A stretch of 64,000 nt of DNA from GCA-001856825 sp038729485. GTDB taxonomy: Archaea > Thermoplasmatota > Thermoplasmata > Thermoplasmatales > GCA-001856825. The position numbers were made by a program, and so were the translations under genes. Of the stretch, positions 35,015-44,295 are shown piece by piece (within the stretch, counting starts at the first letter, position 1; the number at the start of each line of letters is the position of its first letter). The notes under the pieces are model-generated. The model was not told the DNA's origin and ran no database searches. It saw nothing but the letters and a program-made list of their open reading frames with translations. The DNA is taken from contig JAVYRX010000004.1 in NCBI GenBank assembly GCA_038729485.1, forward strand, positions 48,743 through 112,742. Reading direction: 5' to 3'.

Positions 35015-35466
35015 ACATTTGCCCCTCATGCAAGAAAGAGACCCTCGAGAGGGGCATGCAAGAGCTAGACATTCCTCACTTCGGCAAGTCAATTCTGTAT
35101 TATCTAAGATGCACCAGTTGTGGTTTCAGGGTGAATGACATTTCATTTGAAGGTGACTTTCCGAACGAGGCAAAGGTGGTAATTAGCGGAAAGAAAGACC
35201 TCAACACAAAGATAGTTAGGAGCGGAAAGGCAACTCTACTCATACCTGAACTCGGTCTAGAACTTTATCCTGGCCCCCTCTCAGAATCTTTTATAACGAA
35301 CGTTGAAGGCCTTCTCAATCGTTTCCTAGACCTTCTGCCCTTGTTTGATAAGGGAAATAAAGTTGATGAATTCAAGATCAGGATTGAACAAGCCTTGTCC
35401 GGGAAGATTGAATTTAGCATTATATTGAAAGACCCGTCTGGCGTTTCTCATTTCCTGAAGGAGTAA
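35011..35466 (+). CDS. ZPR1-type zinc-finger protein
   Basis: 151 residues. CPSCKKETLE and LRCTSCGFRVNDI form one ZPR1 zinc finger; the rest matches the beta-rich domain after it. In eukaryotes ZPR1 acts on translation factor eEF1A; archaeal single-finger forms are uncharacterised. The ATG at 35011 overlaps the fni stop (ATGA) and is preferred to 34993. It overlaps the opposing dph6 by 47 nt. Confidence 0.82.
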   Translation: MNICPSCKKETLERGMQELDIPHFGKSILYYLRCTSCGFRVNDISFEGDFPNEAKVVISGKKDLNTKIVRSGKATLLIPELGLELYPGPLSESFITNVEGLLNRFLDLLPLFDKGNKVDEFKIRIEQALSGKIEFSIILKDPSGVSHFLKE

Positions 35467-36100
35467 CAACGGTATATTCCTCAACGAGAAGATTCTTTTG
35501 AATGCCTCTATCTACGACGGAGGTTCTTTCAATCTTGATGAAGCAATTTTCAAATGGAGAGCTGATTACAAGTGTTTCGTATTCTCCACCCTCCCCAACC
35601 AGCGATATTCTGTGTCTCTTTTTGGCAATTCTTAAGATTTCAAGTGATTCCTCATTTATTTCCCTGCCCAACAGGGTCTCGTCCAACCCCTCAGCAGCAA
35701 CCGAAGTGAATATTCCAGATGATCCCGTTGAAATAAATTCTAGAAGAAGGGATTCATTATTTTTCCTCCACAGCGGGAAGAATGGCGTGAGGCCGTATTT
35801 TTCGCACATCTCTTCTAGCCTGCTTTTCTGGTAGTCAGATTCTATTGCCCCTGCCACCAGGAGTTTTTTTGGGAATTTGCTGACAGCATCTTCAAACTCG
35901 TCCTCTTCAACTGTGATGTTCCTTATCCCAAGGCAATTTGAGATTACGCTACCCAGGTGTGCATTCGGATGGTGAAACATCATGGAATCCTGACTTGGAA
36001 CAACAGTGATTGTTGCTTCCATTTCAATTCCAAGCATGAGCGCTATGTTAATGCTCAGAAAGGAATCCTTGCCTCCTGAAAGCAGTGCGATAGCCTTCAT
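35420..36100 (-). CDS. dph6: Diphthine-ammonia ligase (Dph6)
   Basis: 226-residue PP-loop ATPase starting MKAIALLSGGKDSFLS. GEGGEYETLVI (about 193) is the hallmark of the Dph6/MJ0570 family that amidates diphthine on elongation factor 2, the last step of diphthamide synthesis. LVAGAIESDYQKSRLEE is also conserved. Its start overlaps the end of the upstream dehydrogenase by 4 nt. Confidence 0.9.
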   Translation of the reverse strand: MKAIALLSGGKDSFLSINIALMLGIEMEATITVVPSQDSMMFHHPNAHLGSVISNCLGIRNITVEEDEFEDAVSKFPKKLLVAGAIESDYQKSRLEEMCEKYGLTPFFPLWRKNNESLLLEFISTGSSGIFTSVAAEGLDETLLGREINEESLEILRIAKKRHRISLVGEGGEYETLVISSPFENCFIKIERTSVVDRGIQKNLLVEEYTVVTPSGNEKRQTGLSI

Positions 36101-37215
36101 TGATTTATGTCCGGTCCCGTCACCCTGACTCCGAGAGTTGACAAGAAACTTATTATTTCCTTGAAATTTCTTTCTTCCCTTGCTATTAATTCAGGGGCAA
36201 TGATCCCTTTTTCCTTTATTTCTCCCCTGCAAACTAGGTCCGTTACTGATGCATTCGTAAATCCCGTCGTTCTAGTCATGGCAGAGAAACCAGTTTCGTT
36301 ATCGCGCTTGTCGAAGAGTTGATACCTTATGGCCTCCGGAGACCCAGATGCCGTGACGTTGACCTCCATGTAAAGAATGTCTGGAACATCTGGGAAGTTC
36401 AGATTTCGGGAGAGAAGGCTCGCAAATACTTCCTTCGGGGGGATGTTGCAGCCAGCTATTCTGGTTGGTTCGTCGCTCAGGAATCCAAGATCCATGAGCA
36501 TCTTCATTTTTTCCATATGCCCCCTGAATCTAATCGTCTTTTCCGTCATGTTTCTTGCCTTGATGTTTTTTACAAGTGATCTCAGTCCATTGGTGTAGAA
36601 CGCCTCAAGCGACCCGAGGCCGTTTACAAAAAAATATTCTATACCGTCGCCAGGTTCTGCCTTCACAGTTTTCCAGTTTCTTATGATTTCAACCTTTCTT
36701 GTATATTCATCTAACGTATCCATGGGAGAAAACAGGAGTTTATAACCGAGGGGCGGTATGTTTCTTTCGGGGAGTCCGCCTACTTTTATGTCCACATTCT
36801 CTAGTGTTTCGTATCTTGAGGCTATGTGGCCTACGATCATATTTGAGAGGCCTGGTGCAACGCCGCTATCTGGAACTACAGTAATTTCCGCCTTCTTTAC
36901 TTCGTTTTCAAGCGAATAGAAATCCTCAGGCATGAAGCTGTTATCTACAAGGTTTACCCCTGCCTTGCACGCCTCCCTGATGACCTTAAGTCCAAATTTA
37001 CCGGGAAGAGTACCTGATATTACATCATAATCCTTCATCACGGCACTAAGCTGCGTATTCTCTGCATCTATTTTCAGCGTGTCAACGTCGTATTTTCCTT
37101 TAAGATAGTCAAGCCTCTCCTTGTTCACATCTCCCACTGCAACCTCATATCTATTCCTTAAAGCGTAAATTATTCCCTCGCCAACTATACCCCCTCCGAG
37201 GACAAGCACTTTCAA
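36097..37215 (-). CDS. Saccharopine dehydrogenase-like oxidoreductase
   Basis: 372 residues, TTG start. KVLVLGGGIVGEGI is a Rossmann dinucleotide fold; VNLVDNSFMPEDF and DSGVAPGLSNMIVGH match saccharopine dehydrogenase-type enzymes; the C-terminal MTRTTGFTNASVTD is the substrate domain. Real substrate unknown (lysine or a carboxynorspermidine-type route are family options). Co-transcribed with dph6. Confidence 0.85.
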   Translation of the reverse strand: MKVLVLGGGIVGEGIIYALRNRYEVAVGDVNKERLDYLKGKYDVDTLKIDAENTQLSAVMKDYDVISGTLPGKFGLKVIREACKAGVNLVDNSFMPEDFYSLENEVKKAEITVVPDSGVAPGLSNMIVGHIASRYETLENVDIKVGGLPERNIPPLGYKLLFSPMDTLDEYTRKVEIIRNWKTVKAEPGDGIEYFFVNGLGSLEAFYTNGLRSLVKNIKARNMTEKTIRFRGHMEKMKMLMDLGFLSDEPTRIAGCNIPPKEVFASLLSRNLNFPDVPDILYMEVNVTASGSPEAIRYQLFDKRDNETGFSAMTRTTGFTNASVTDLVCRGEIKEKGIIAPELIAREERNFKEIISFLSTLGVRVTGPDINQ

Positions 37216-37328
37216 ATTACCACCCAGATGTTAGACGTACATTTAGATAAATGTTTTTTCTCTATTCGAAGGTTCTAAGCGATTCTAAAATTACAAATAA
37301 ATTAAATTCAATTAAATTATTCGCAAGA

Positions 37329-39011
37329 GTGAGGTATGACATAGTCCTCCTTCATCCACCTTCCATATACGATTTCAGGAAAAGGGACGTAGTTGCTGGT
37401 CCGATTTCGGAGCTAGTCCCGAGCACAGGCGTATTTGAGATGTATCCCATAGGTTTCCTGGCTATGCTATCTTATCTCAATTCTAGGGGACTTAAGGCTA
37501 GGATAGACAATGTAGCGCTTAAAATGCTCAATTCCCGGAGATATGATTTCAAGGAAGAAATATTGAAGATGGATACGGAGTACGTAGGGATAGATCTTCA
37601 CTGGCTCCCTCACGTTCATGGCGCCATTTCCATAGCTAGGATTGTCAAAGAGATCAGACCCGACATAAAGGTCATGTTCGGGGGTTTTTCGTCCACCTAT
37701 TACTCCAGCGAACTCATGTCAGAGATCAGGGACATCGATGTCTTAGTCAAGGGAGATGCCACCGAAATACCCATGTCAATGGTTCTTGAAGGGAAGAAAA
37801 AGGAAGACATTCCAAACATAATATACAGGGAGGGGGAAAAAATAAAGGACAACGGGTTTTCATTCGTTCCTGATCTTGATTATCAGACATATGATTACCT
37901 CCAGATAGTTAAGAGTTCCATCAAGTCGATGGACGTAATCGGTCACATGCCATACTGCGATTGGGCTAAAGAACCAGTAGCAATGGCGCTTTCAGTCCAT
38001 GGCTGCTCCTTCGGATGCATCATATGTGGTGGGTCTCACTTTGCCTTCAAGAATTTCTACAGGCGTGTCGGACCGATTTACAGGTCAGGGGAAAAACTTG
38101 TCCAGGATATAATGAACGTGAACAACGACCTGAAAATACCAGTATTCGTAGTGGGAGATATATTGATGAGACCTCAGAGGGAGAGGGACTACATCTTCAA
38201 GACGCTAAGAAAGGAGGGGCTGGACATACCGCTCTTATTCGAAGTATTTTATCCGCACCCAAGGGAAGAATTGGAAGATCTGGTCCGTGTTACTCACGAC
38301 GTATCAATGGAGATATCTCCAGATACCTCTAATGACCAGATAAGATTCAAGAATGGCAGGCCCTACAAAAACAGGGAACTGGAAGCATTCATAAGCGACT
38401 TTCTAACCCTCGGGGGCAAGAAGATGGATGTCTATTTCATAGTAGGTCTGTCAGGTCAGACTCGGGAAGACGTCCTTAACGATGTTAAGTACTCAGAAAA
38501 ATTGATGAAGATGAACAATAACGATTCGCGTTTATTTACTTTCACCTCTCCTCTCTCGCCTTTCTTGGACCCGGGATCAATGGCCTTTGAGACGCCTTCC
38601 CTTGGATACAAATTAAGATTCAGAAAGGTTATGGAGCATTACAACGCTCTCGATACCGGAAAGACCTGGGAGGATTTCCTAAATTACGAGACACAGTGGA
38701 TGGATAGGCATACCCTTGTTGACACTACATATCTAGCCATAGATGAGTTGCTTAAGGTTAAGGAAAAACTAGGTTATATAAGCAGCGAGGAGTACGAGAA
38801 TTCGCATGACATAATAGAGTCCAGCAAGCTGGCAGTCCAACTGTCCAGGGTTGGGGATTACGGAATGATGGAAAAGGGGGACGTGCTCATTAGGTCTTGT
38901 TCGGGGAAATATACGATCTTGAAGAAGCAGATAATGTGGGGCTCTGGAAACAAGGGGGAGAGAAGCCTTATATTCATGATATACAGGTACCTGCATTCAT
39001 CGAGGAAGTGA
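37329..39011 (+). CDS. B12-binding radical SAM protein, Ta0216 type
   Basis: 560 residues from the GTG at 37329 (an ATG 26 codons earlier gives a low-complexity extension). An N-terminal Rossmann-like cobalamin-binding domain (LLHPPSIYDF, YPIGFLAMLSYL, MFGGFSSTYYS, VLVKGDATEIP) lacks the usual DxHxxG and is probably base-off. The radical SAM cluster is CSFGCIICGG near 227, followed by EVFYPH and EISPDTSN. This matches the uncharacterised Ta0216 subfamily of Thermoplasma. It may methylate an unactivated carbon. The UbiA gene follows after 26 nt. Confidence 0.88.
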   Translation: MRYDIVLLHPPSIYDFRKRDVVAGPISELVPSTGVFEMYPIGFLAMLSYLNSRGLKARIDNVALKMLNSRRYDFKEEILKMDTEYVGIDLHWLPHVHGAISIARIVKEIRPDIKVMFGGFSSTYYSSELMSEIRDIDVLVKGDATEIPMSMVLEGKKKEDIPNIIYREGEKIKDNGFSFVPDLDYQTYDYLQIVKSSIKSMDVIGHMPYCDWAKEPVAMALSVHGCSFGCIICGGSHFAFKNFYRRVGPIYRSGEKLVQDIMNVNNDLKIPVFVVGDILMRPQRERDYIFKTLRKEGLDIPLLFEVFYPHPREELEDLVRVTHDVSMEISPDTSNDQIRFKNGRPYKNRELEAFISDFLTLGGKKMDVYFIVGLSGQTREDVLNDVKYSEKLMKMNNNDSRLFTFTSPLSPFLDPGSMAFETPSLGYKLRFRKVMEHYNALDTGKTWEDFLNYETQWMDRHTLVDTTYLAIDELLKVKEKLGYISSEEYENSHDIIESSKLAVQLSRVGDYGMMEKGDVLIRSCSGKYTILKKQIMWGSGNKGERSLIFMIYRYLHSSRK

Positions 39012-39037
39012 GTTAGGGAGGAAGTATAATTATTCTG

Positions 39038-39889
39038 ATGGCCATGATGTGGAAAATGAACACCATCGATTTTCTAAAGGCATTGAAGGCTCCGCTTTAC
39101 TTTACAAGCATCAGTCCCGTTCTTATCGGGTGGGCGTTCTCTTCCTTCAGATTGTCGTATCTTGTCCTGCTGCTCTTATTGGTAACCGTATCCATGCAGG
39201 CCGGGATGAACCTTGCCATGGATTTCTTCGATCACGAGAATGGAAGGCCTCTGAGGAACGAGGATACATTTTTTCCAATTGGTTCCCTCTTCATTGAGAA
39301 ATTTCACGCAAGACCAGAAAGGATAAGGGCATCATTCTTGACCATGATGGCAGTTGCGGTAATTGCGGGGTTGGTCGTCGTATTCATAACGAGGAACCTT
39401 ATCCTTTTGTATCTTGGACTGTCTGCCGTATTTCTATCTCTTCTATATGTCATTCCACCTGTCAAGTTGGGTGCGAGGGGGGTAGGGGAAATTTCAACAT
39501 TTTTCTCATTTGGGCCCTTTACGGTCTTGGGAACGATCATAGCAATAGGAGGAAGGGTTTCGATTGAGGCTGTGCTTGTATCTATTGGTCTGGGCCTCCT
39601 CGCTTCCGCGATACGCTACCTTCATCACCTCCCTGAGGATAATCCGAATGGAAGGAGAGTGAAATATTTCAAGGTAGTTTATCCGATACTGGTCATTGGA
39701 GCCCCTATCATGATATCCGTATTTAGAAACGTGGAGATTCCAGCCCTAATAGTATTAATCGGCTCGCTAATTCACGTGGCTTATCTCCCGCGTCAGCCTA
39801 TTCCGATATCCAGGAAGACGAACGTCTCCGTTTTGATTCATTTCAGCTTTACCATCCTAGTGATAATATTTCTAGCCTTCAACCTTTAG
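39038..39889 (+). CDS. UbiA-family prenyltransferase, MenA-like
   Basis: 283 residues with eight or nine membrane helices. N58-D62-D65 in NLAMDFFDHENGRP is the first aspartate motif that binds prenyl diphosphate through Mg2+; the second region LHHLPEDNPNGRR differs from the usual DxxxD. This is closer to MenA-type quinone prenyltransferases than to archaeol-forming ones (judgement by eye). ATGs at 39044, 39047 and 39056 are alternative starts; a TATA-like element at 39024-39031 would favour 39056. It overlaps the opposing UMP kinase by 11 nt. Confidence 0.85.
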   Translation: MAMMWKMNTIDFLKALKAPLYFTSISPVLIGWAFSSFRLSYLVLLLLLVTVSMQAGMNLAMDFFDHENGRPLRNEDTFFPIGSLFIEKFHARPERIRASFLTMMAVAVIAGLVVVFITRNLILLYLGLSAVFLSLLYVIPPVKLGARGVGEISTFFSFGPFTVLGTIIAIGGRVSIEAVLVSIGLGLLASAIRYLHHLPEDNPNGRRVKYFKVVYPILVIGAPIMISVFRNVEIPALIVLIGSLIHVAYLPRQPIPISRKTNVSVLIHFSFTILVIIFLAFNL

Positions 39890-40547
39890 AAAGGCCTATG
39901 GTGGTACCTTCAAATTTTTTTCCTCTTATGCAGTCAAACACGTTTTCCATGTTCCTAAAGGAAACTATCTTTATCCTTATATTGCTCCTCTGTGCGATGT
40001 TCAGAGATAAAGCATCTATAGGAAAATTAGAGCCTGCACCCCTTTTTTCGCCTAAAATCATGTTGACCGCCTCGGAATAACTCGCCTTTGTTATTCTCTT
40101 AGCTCCCGGCAAATCAGGTCTCTTATCGTAAAGGCCATCAACGTCTGTTACGTTGATCACAGAGTTCGCCCCAACAGCTTCTGCAAGAAGCAATGAGACT
40201 GCATCCGTTGTATGTCCAGGTTCCGTACCTCCCATTACAACCTTTCCATAGAGACGAAGATCGTTGAGAGCCGAATCTATCGTAGTTGGTATTTCCACTA
40301 AGCCTCCAAGCGCGAGTGAAAGTGATAGGGCATTTATGCGAGTGAAGTGTATCCCAATTAGGTCAAGTTGATATTCACCCACCCCCATTTTTCTCAGCCA
40401 AGATATCTTTTCGCGAGCCAAAGGTCCTCCGCCTACAATTATCGCGTATGAATCTTCTTCTCTTATTCTTTCTATAAAATCTTCAAGGTAAATCTGCCTT
40501 TCCTTTGAGAATATTGAACCTCCGAGACTGATAATTGGACTAGCCAC
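39879..40547 (-). CDS. pyrH: UMP kinase
   Basis: 222-residue archaeal uridylate kinase, GTG start. SLGGSIFSKE, IVGGGPLAREKISW, VMGGTEPGHTTDAVS and VINVTDVDGLYDKRP are the amino-acid-kinase-fold nucleotide and UMP sites. It makes UDP; CTP synthase further on uses its product. It lies antisense between the prenyltransferase and the methylase. Confidence 0.93.
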   Translation of the reverse strand: MASPIISLGGSIFSKERQIYLEDFIERIREEDSYAIIVGGGPLAREKISWLRKMGVGEYQLDLIGIHFTRINALSLSLALGGLVEIPTTIDSALNDLRLYGKVVMGGTEPGHTTDAVSLLLAEAVGANSVINVTDVDGLYDKRPDLPGAKRITKASYSEAVNMILGEKRGAGSNFPIDALSLNIAQRSNIRIKIVSFRNMENVFDCIRGKKFEGTTIGLSKG

Positions 40548-40594
40548 TTTGCAACAAGCTATAATAGAATAAAAACTTCACGAGTGAAAAAAAG

Positions 40595-41248
40595 ATGCCA
40601 GAAGTTGAAAAGGCGACAGAAGTTTTCAGCAAGATACCAAACATCTACGACAAGATGAATACCCTTATGTCAATGGGAATGGATGTTTTTTGGAGGGTTA
40701 AGCTGCTATCTTTGATTCATTCTGCGGGAATAGTACTGGATGTTGGAACGGGAACCGGCAAGCTAGAAAGCCTGAATGGGCATCTTCAGAAATTTGTTGG
40801 AATTGACGTGACTCGAGGGATGATCGTCCTGAATCGTAACAAAGGAAGGGTTCTACTTGCGTCCGCGACAGAGCTTCCGTTCAGGAGGGAAACTTTTGAC
40901 GCCGTAGTCTCGGCTTTCGTCCTGAGAAATCTTCCTTCAACTGAGAAATACTTTTCGGAGGCTTTCAATGTGCTTAGAAGCGGTGGTATAATGGCAAATT
41001 TAGACGCCTTCCCTGAGTCTAGGAGGATAGTTAAGGACTTTTTTTCGCTATATTTCTATCGTTTCATTCCATGGATTATGAAGGCCACAAAATACGCGGA
41101 ATCGTACGAATATCTTTCAAAGAGTGTAAGGGGGTTCAAGACTCCTGAATTGATCGCTGACGAAATGCAGAGGATTGGATTTTCGGATGTGCACATAGAG
41201 AAATTCATATCTCCGTCAGCCGCCATCGTGTATGGCAAGAAAATTTAA
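40595..41248 (+). CDS. UbiE/MenG-like SAM methyltransferase
   Basis: 217 residues. VFSKIPNIYDKMNTLMSMGMD opens as in UbiE/MenG; VLDVGTGTGKL is motif I of the SAM site and FVLRNLPSTEKYF the post-I region. Methylation of demethylmenaquinone is the family's normal reaction and fits with the nearby prenyltransferase. The C-terminus IEKFISPSAAIVYGKK is also MenG-like. A Trm112 gene follows at once. Confidence 0.87.
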   Translation: MPEVEKATEVFSKIPNIYDKMNTLMSMGMDVFWRVKLLSLIHSAGIVLDVGTGTGKLESLNGHLQKFVGIDVTRGMIVLNRNKGRVLLASATELPFRRETFDAVVSAFVLRNLPSTEKYFSEAFNVLRSGGIMANLDAFPESRRIVKDFFSLYFYRFIPWIMKATKYAESYEYLSKSVRGFKTPELIADEMQRIGFSDVHIEKFISPSAAIVYGKKI

Positions 41249-41283
41249 GATAACCTATTAATTAGTAGATATATTATCATTTG

Positions 41284-41457
41284 ATGAAGAGGGAACTTCT
41301 TGATATTATTTGTTGTCCAGTCTGCAAGGGCGATTTAGTTCTGTCTGTGGACAGCACCGAAGACGACGAGATAATAAAGGGAACACTGGAGTGCAAGAAC
41401 TGCCATAACAAATACCCAATAGAAGATGGGATACCAAATCTTCTACCACCCAAATGA
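41284..41457 (+). CDS. Trm112-like zinc-binding protein
   Basis: 57 residues: CCPVCKGDL (C11, C14) and ECKNCHNKYPIEDGIPNLLPP (C37, C40) are the Trm112 pattern. Trm112 activates tRNA, rRNA and protein methyltransferases in eukaryotes and archaea. It sits 35 nt after the UbiE-like gene and its stop overlaps the Nre start (ATGA). Confidence 0.92.
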   Translation: MKRELLDIICCPVCKGDLVLSVDSTEDDEIIKGTLECKNCHNKYPIEDGIPNLLPPK

Positions 41458-42680
41458 AAGAGATAGAAAGCATCGTAGGAATTCCTGCGAGCCTCTGCGT
41501 CAGGTGCAAAGGCGCAAAACTTCTCTGCGGCAAATCCTCCTGCCCGATAGTTACGAAGGTTTACCTTGCATCAGCCATTTCTCTCCAGAAGAACCACGTC
41601 ACAGGAAGCACTCCGCCCTCCGTCTTTGTCGGGCACATTGGTTATCCGAAAGTCAGGGTTGGGCCTGCAATGCCTGAAGTCAGTGGGGATACTTCAATAT
41701 ATGATTCCCCAACTAGGTGGGGAAATTTCTCAGTAGAGCAAATTGCGCATTTCAGGCTCTCCATGTTCAGGGGGTACAAGATTCTGCGGGTGGAGGACGC
41801 CTCGGATCCTAGCAGGTATCTTCTTGACCTTCATGACATAGCCATATCTTCAAAGTCTGTGGATGGCGAATTAGAGTACGCAAAATTTGAACCGAAAATA
41901 GATTTTTCCCCGGAAACCCAGCCGTTTGGCCCCGGAGGTATTTTGAGGAGATTCGTTCATAGTTCGGCATCTTCAGATCCTGTTCTTGAGAGGGTCTATT
42001 ACGACACCGATCTCAGTGCTCGGGACGCTATTCTTCTGCTCTATGATTCAGGGGACATATATGAGATTCAGAAGGCACTTTCGGTCGGAATGTTAGGAAA
42101 GGGAAGGCAGAGGAAGATAGTTCCTACTAGATGGGCTATTACTGCTGTTGACAAGACACTTTCTGACATATTCACTTCAGAGATTCAGAGATTCGAAGAC
42201 GTGGACTCTTATCTGTACTTCCACAATAGGAGAATAGGAAACGAGTATTACATAATAGTATTCCCTGAGTCGTACTGCTTTGAAATGGTGGAAGTGTGGA
42301 ATAACGGGTCGATATGGACCATGGATAGAGAGCCGGTCATAGAGAGCGATTATGAGAGTGCGGGACGGCTCGTTTCTTCCCCAAAAATTGGTGGGTCTTT
42401 TTTTGCTGCGAAGCTTCCGATCGTCGAGTATCTTAGGAAGAAGGAAAGAAAAGGTGGAATTTTGGTAGTACGGTTCATTGACGGCGAATATACGATGCCC
42501 CTTGGAGTTTGGCAGGTCATGGAAAATGTAAGAACTGCACTTAGAAGTGAGGAAAGGCTGGAGAATCTGGATAAGTTCTTCTCCATAATAAGGACGAGAA
42601 GATCGATTGATCTCCGGGGGTACAGTAAAACATATCTATTCAGAAGGAATCAAAAGCGAATAACGGAGTTTGCGAATTAA
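41454..42680 (+). CDS. Nre-family DNA repair protein
   Basis: 408 residues. CVRCKGAKLLCGKSSCP (C15, C18, C25, C30) is the N-terminal zinc finger; VGHIGYPKVRVGP, QPFGPGG and LWITAVDKTLSD-like RWAITAVDKTLSD are conserved in the archaeal Nre (DUF650/651) family, linked to DNA damage resistance. The C-terminus QKRITEFAN resembles a PIP box for PCNA binding, as reported for NreA. Translationally coupled to Trm112. Confidence 0.88.
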   Translation: MKEIESIVGIPASLCVRCKGAKLLCGKSSCPIVTKVYLASAISLQKNHVTGSTPPSVFVGHIGYPKVRVGPAMPEVSGDTSIYDSPTRWGNFSVEQIAHFRLSMFRGYKILRVEDASDPSRYLLDLHDIAISSKSVDGELEYAKFEPKIDFSPETQPFGPGGILRRFVHSSASSDPVLERVYYDTDLSARDAILLLYDSGDIYEIQKALSVGMLGKGRQRKIVPTRWAITAVDKTLSDIFTSEIQRFEDVDSYLYFHNRRIGNEYYIIVFPESYCFEMVEVWNNGSIWTMDREPVIESDYESAGRLVSSPKIGGSFFAAKLPIVEYLRKKERKGGILVVRFIDGEYTMPLGVWQVMENVRTALRSEERLENLDKFFSIIRTRRSIDLRGYSKTYLFRRNQKRITEFAN

Positions 42681-43451
42681 ATGTCCCTCTCTCGGGTCTA
42701 CGTGATTCCCCACGGCGACGAAATAATTTCGATGCCAAACGAGAATGCTAAAAAAATGAACAGAAAAATAAGGGAGGTCGTCAAGGGTGACCCCGCTGAG
42801 ACTGTTCTAATCATAAGCCCACATTCCCTTAGGATTTCATCAGGGATTCCAGTAATCAATACCTTATATGCCACAGGAGAATACACGATAGGAAAAAAGA
42901 TAGTTTCTGGGAATTACCAAATCAACAAGGAGTTAAACTCCAGGATTATGGCTAAGTCAAGTCATTTTATAGAAGCGGTATTTATATCAACAGAGGGAAA
43001 ACTCTCAAATTTTCCTCTAGATTTTGGCAGCGTAATACCGCTGAGCTTCTTTGAGGTGAAAAAAATCAGTCTGATAGGTCAATGGAGATCCTTCCGTCCG
43101 AAACTCCTCAAAAAACTAGGTGGCTTACTCTATGATGCCGTATCTTCAGCAGAAGAAAGAATATCTGTTGTCTTTAGCGCCGATCAGGCTCATGCTCATT
43201 CGAGAAGTGGTCCCTATGGGTATGACCCGAGGGCAAAGGAATACGATAAAATGATAGTTAACTCCATTCTTCGGAACGATTTCAGCGGAGTCGTTGAAAT
43301 GAGCAGGGATTTCGTCGAAGGCGCAAAGCCAGACAGCTATTGGTCAATGGTTATGTTTTCCGGATTCGTAAACAAGGGGAACCTCTCTACCGCTTTTCAT
43401 TTCTACTATCTCCAGAGATATTTTGGGATGCTTCTTGCTACGGCAGAATGA
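42681..43451 (+). CDS. LigB-type extradiol dioxygenase-like protein
   Basis: 256 residues, class III extradiol dioxygenase subunit B fold: VIPHGDEII and IISPHS carry two histidines of the iron site; FSADQAHAHSRSGPYGYDPRAKEYD is the C-terminal block. The substrate is unknown; many archaeal members are orphan enzymes. It begins directly after the nre stop, so it is part of the same operon. Confidence 0.82.
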   Translation: MSLSRVYVIPHGDEIISMPNENAKKMNRKIREVVKGDPAETVLIISPHSLRISSGIPVINTLYATGEYTIGKKIVSGNYQINKELNSRIMAKSSHFIEAVFISTEGKLSNFPLDFGSVIPLSFFEVKKISLIGQWRSFRPKLLKKLGGLLYDAVSSAEERISVVFSADQAHAHSRSGPYGYDPRAKEYDKMIVNSILRNDFSGVVEMSRDFVEGAKPDSYWSMVMFSGFVNKGNLSTAFHFYYLQRYFGMLLATAE

Positions 43452-43484
43452 AAAAAATTATTAGTCTATCAATACTCACAGTTA

Positions 43485-43557
43485 GGGCTCGTGGTCTAGC
43501 GGCTATGACGTCTCCCTGACACGGAGGAGATCACCGGTTCGAATCCGGTCGGGCCCA
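43485..43557 (+). tRNA. tRNA-Val (anticodon GAC)
   Basis: 73 nt fold: acceptor GGGCTCG/CGGGCCC with one G-U pair, anticodon loop CTGACAC (GAC), T stem CCGG with TTCGAAT, discriminator A. No encoded CCA, no intron. It begins the degraded island that follows and is a plausible integration site. Confidence 0.95.
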
Positions 43558-43784
43558 TTCCTTATAAGGGTCGTTTTCAGAATAACATCAGCCATGTTTC
43601 TAACTCTCCAAACAAAATACGGTTTTCGTATCGTAACCATTCAAAATTCTGCGCTTCCTAGGGGTCTAGAATCATAAGCGTCTCAGTCAATCCCGCATTG
43701 CTAATACAAAGAACAATTTTTCTAAACCTAAACTCCTCTTTCGCTCTAAGAAGATAGGCGATCTCCGTTGTTTGATCCTCATTA

Positions 43785-43979
43785 GTGGGTAGCTCAATAG
43801 TGAGCAGCGGGGTGAATAGTTTAGCAAAGAGGATAAACGAGAAGAAAGCTAAATCACTCAACAACGGTTACTCCCAGAAGATAGTTTCTATGAGTGAAAT
43901 AAGGCAGTACATAGAGCAAGGATGGGAGTTCGTCCAGTCAATAAATTTAAAGGAAGCTATAGTGAGAATACTGAAGTAG
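43785..43979 (+). pseudogene. Remnant of integrase-type C-terminus
   Basis: 64 codons from a GTG. SEIRQYIEQGWEFVQSINLKEAIVRILK has the Y-(I/L)-x-x-GWE-(F/L)-V pattern seen at the end of some archaeal integrases and zinc-ribbon element proteins. The rest of such a protein is missing upstream, with stops in all frames. Assignment is by motif memory only. Confidence 0.35.
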
Positions 43980-44165
43980 AGAAGAGCAAGGGCATAGGTG
44001 AACAGCACTTCTCCATAATGTCCTGGTTGCTCTACGCGTTGCCCTATCCTAAGGTATTGGAATGTGCACATACATAAATCATAACGATTCATTGGAGAAG
44101 CTGTACTGTCAAGGGTCTAGCTCAAATATTGTATATATAGGGGTGCGGAACTCAAGTTTTAAAGT

Positions 44166-44267
44166 ATGTCAGAGAGAACTGGTTTGAGACAGCAACCAAT
44201 GAAGGAACAGAAAGAACTCTTGGAGAAGATAGGTATCATGGTGCCTAATACCATGGAAATTGAGTAA
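44166..44267 (+). CDS. Short 33-residue frame, possibly broken gene
   Basis: MSERTGLRQQPMKEQ... ends ...PNTMEIE at a TAA, but the frame continues as LIILLLEGQITFQKRM..., so a nonsense change is possible. TATATATA at 44130-44138 lies 32 bp before the ATG. Not recognised; weak call. Confidence 0.25.
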   Translation: MSERTGLRQQPMKEQKELLEKIGIMVPNTMEIE

Positions 44268-44295
44268 CTTATCATACTGTTGCTTGAAGGTCAAA

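Noticed and set aside
43658..43864. 68-codon minus-strand frame near tRNA-Val
   Set aside because: It overlaps the integrase-like remnant on the other strand, which looks more protein-like.
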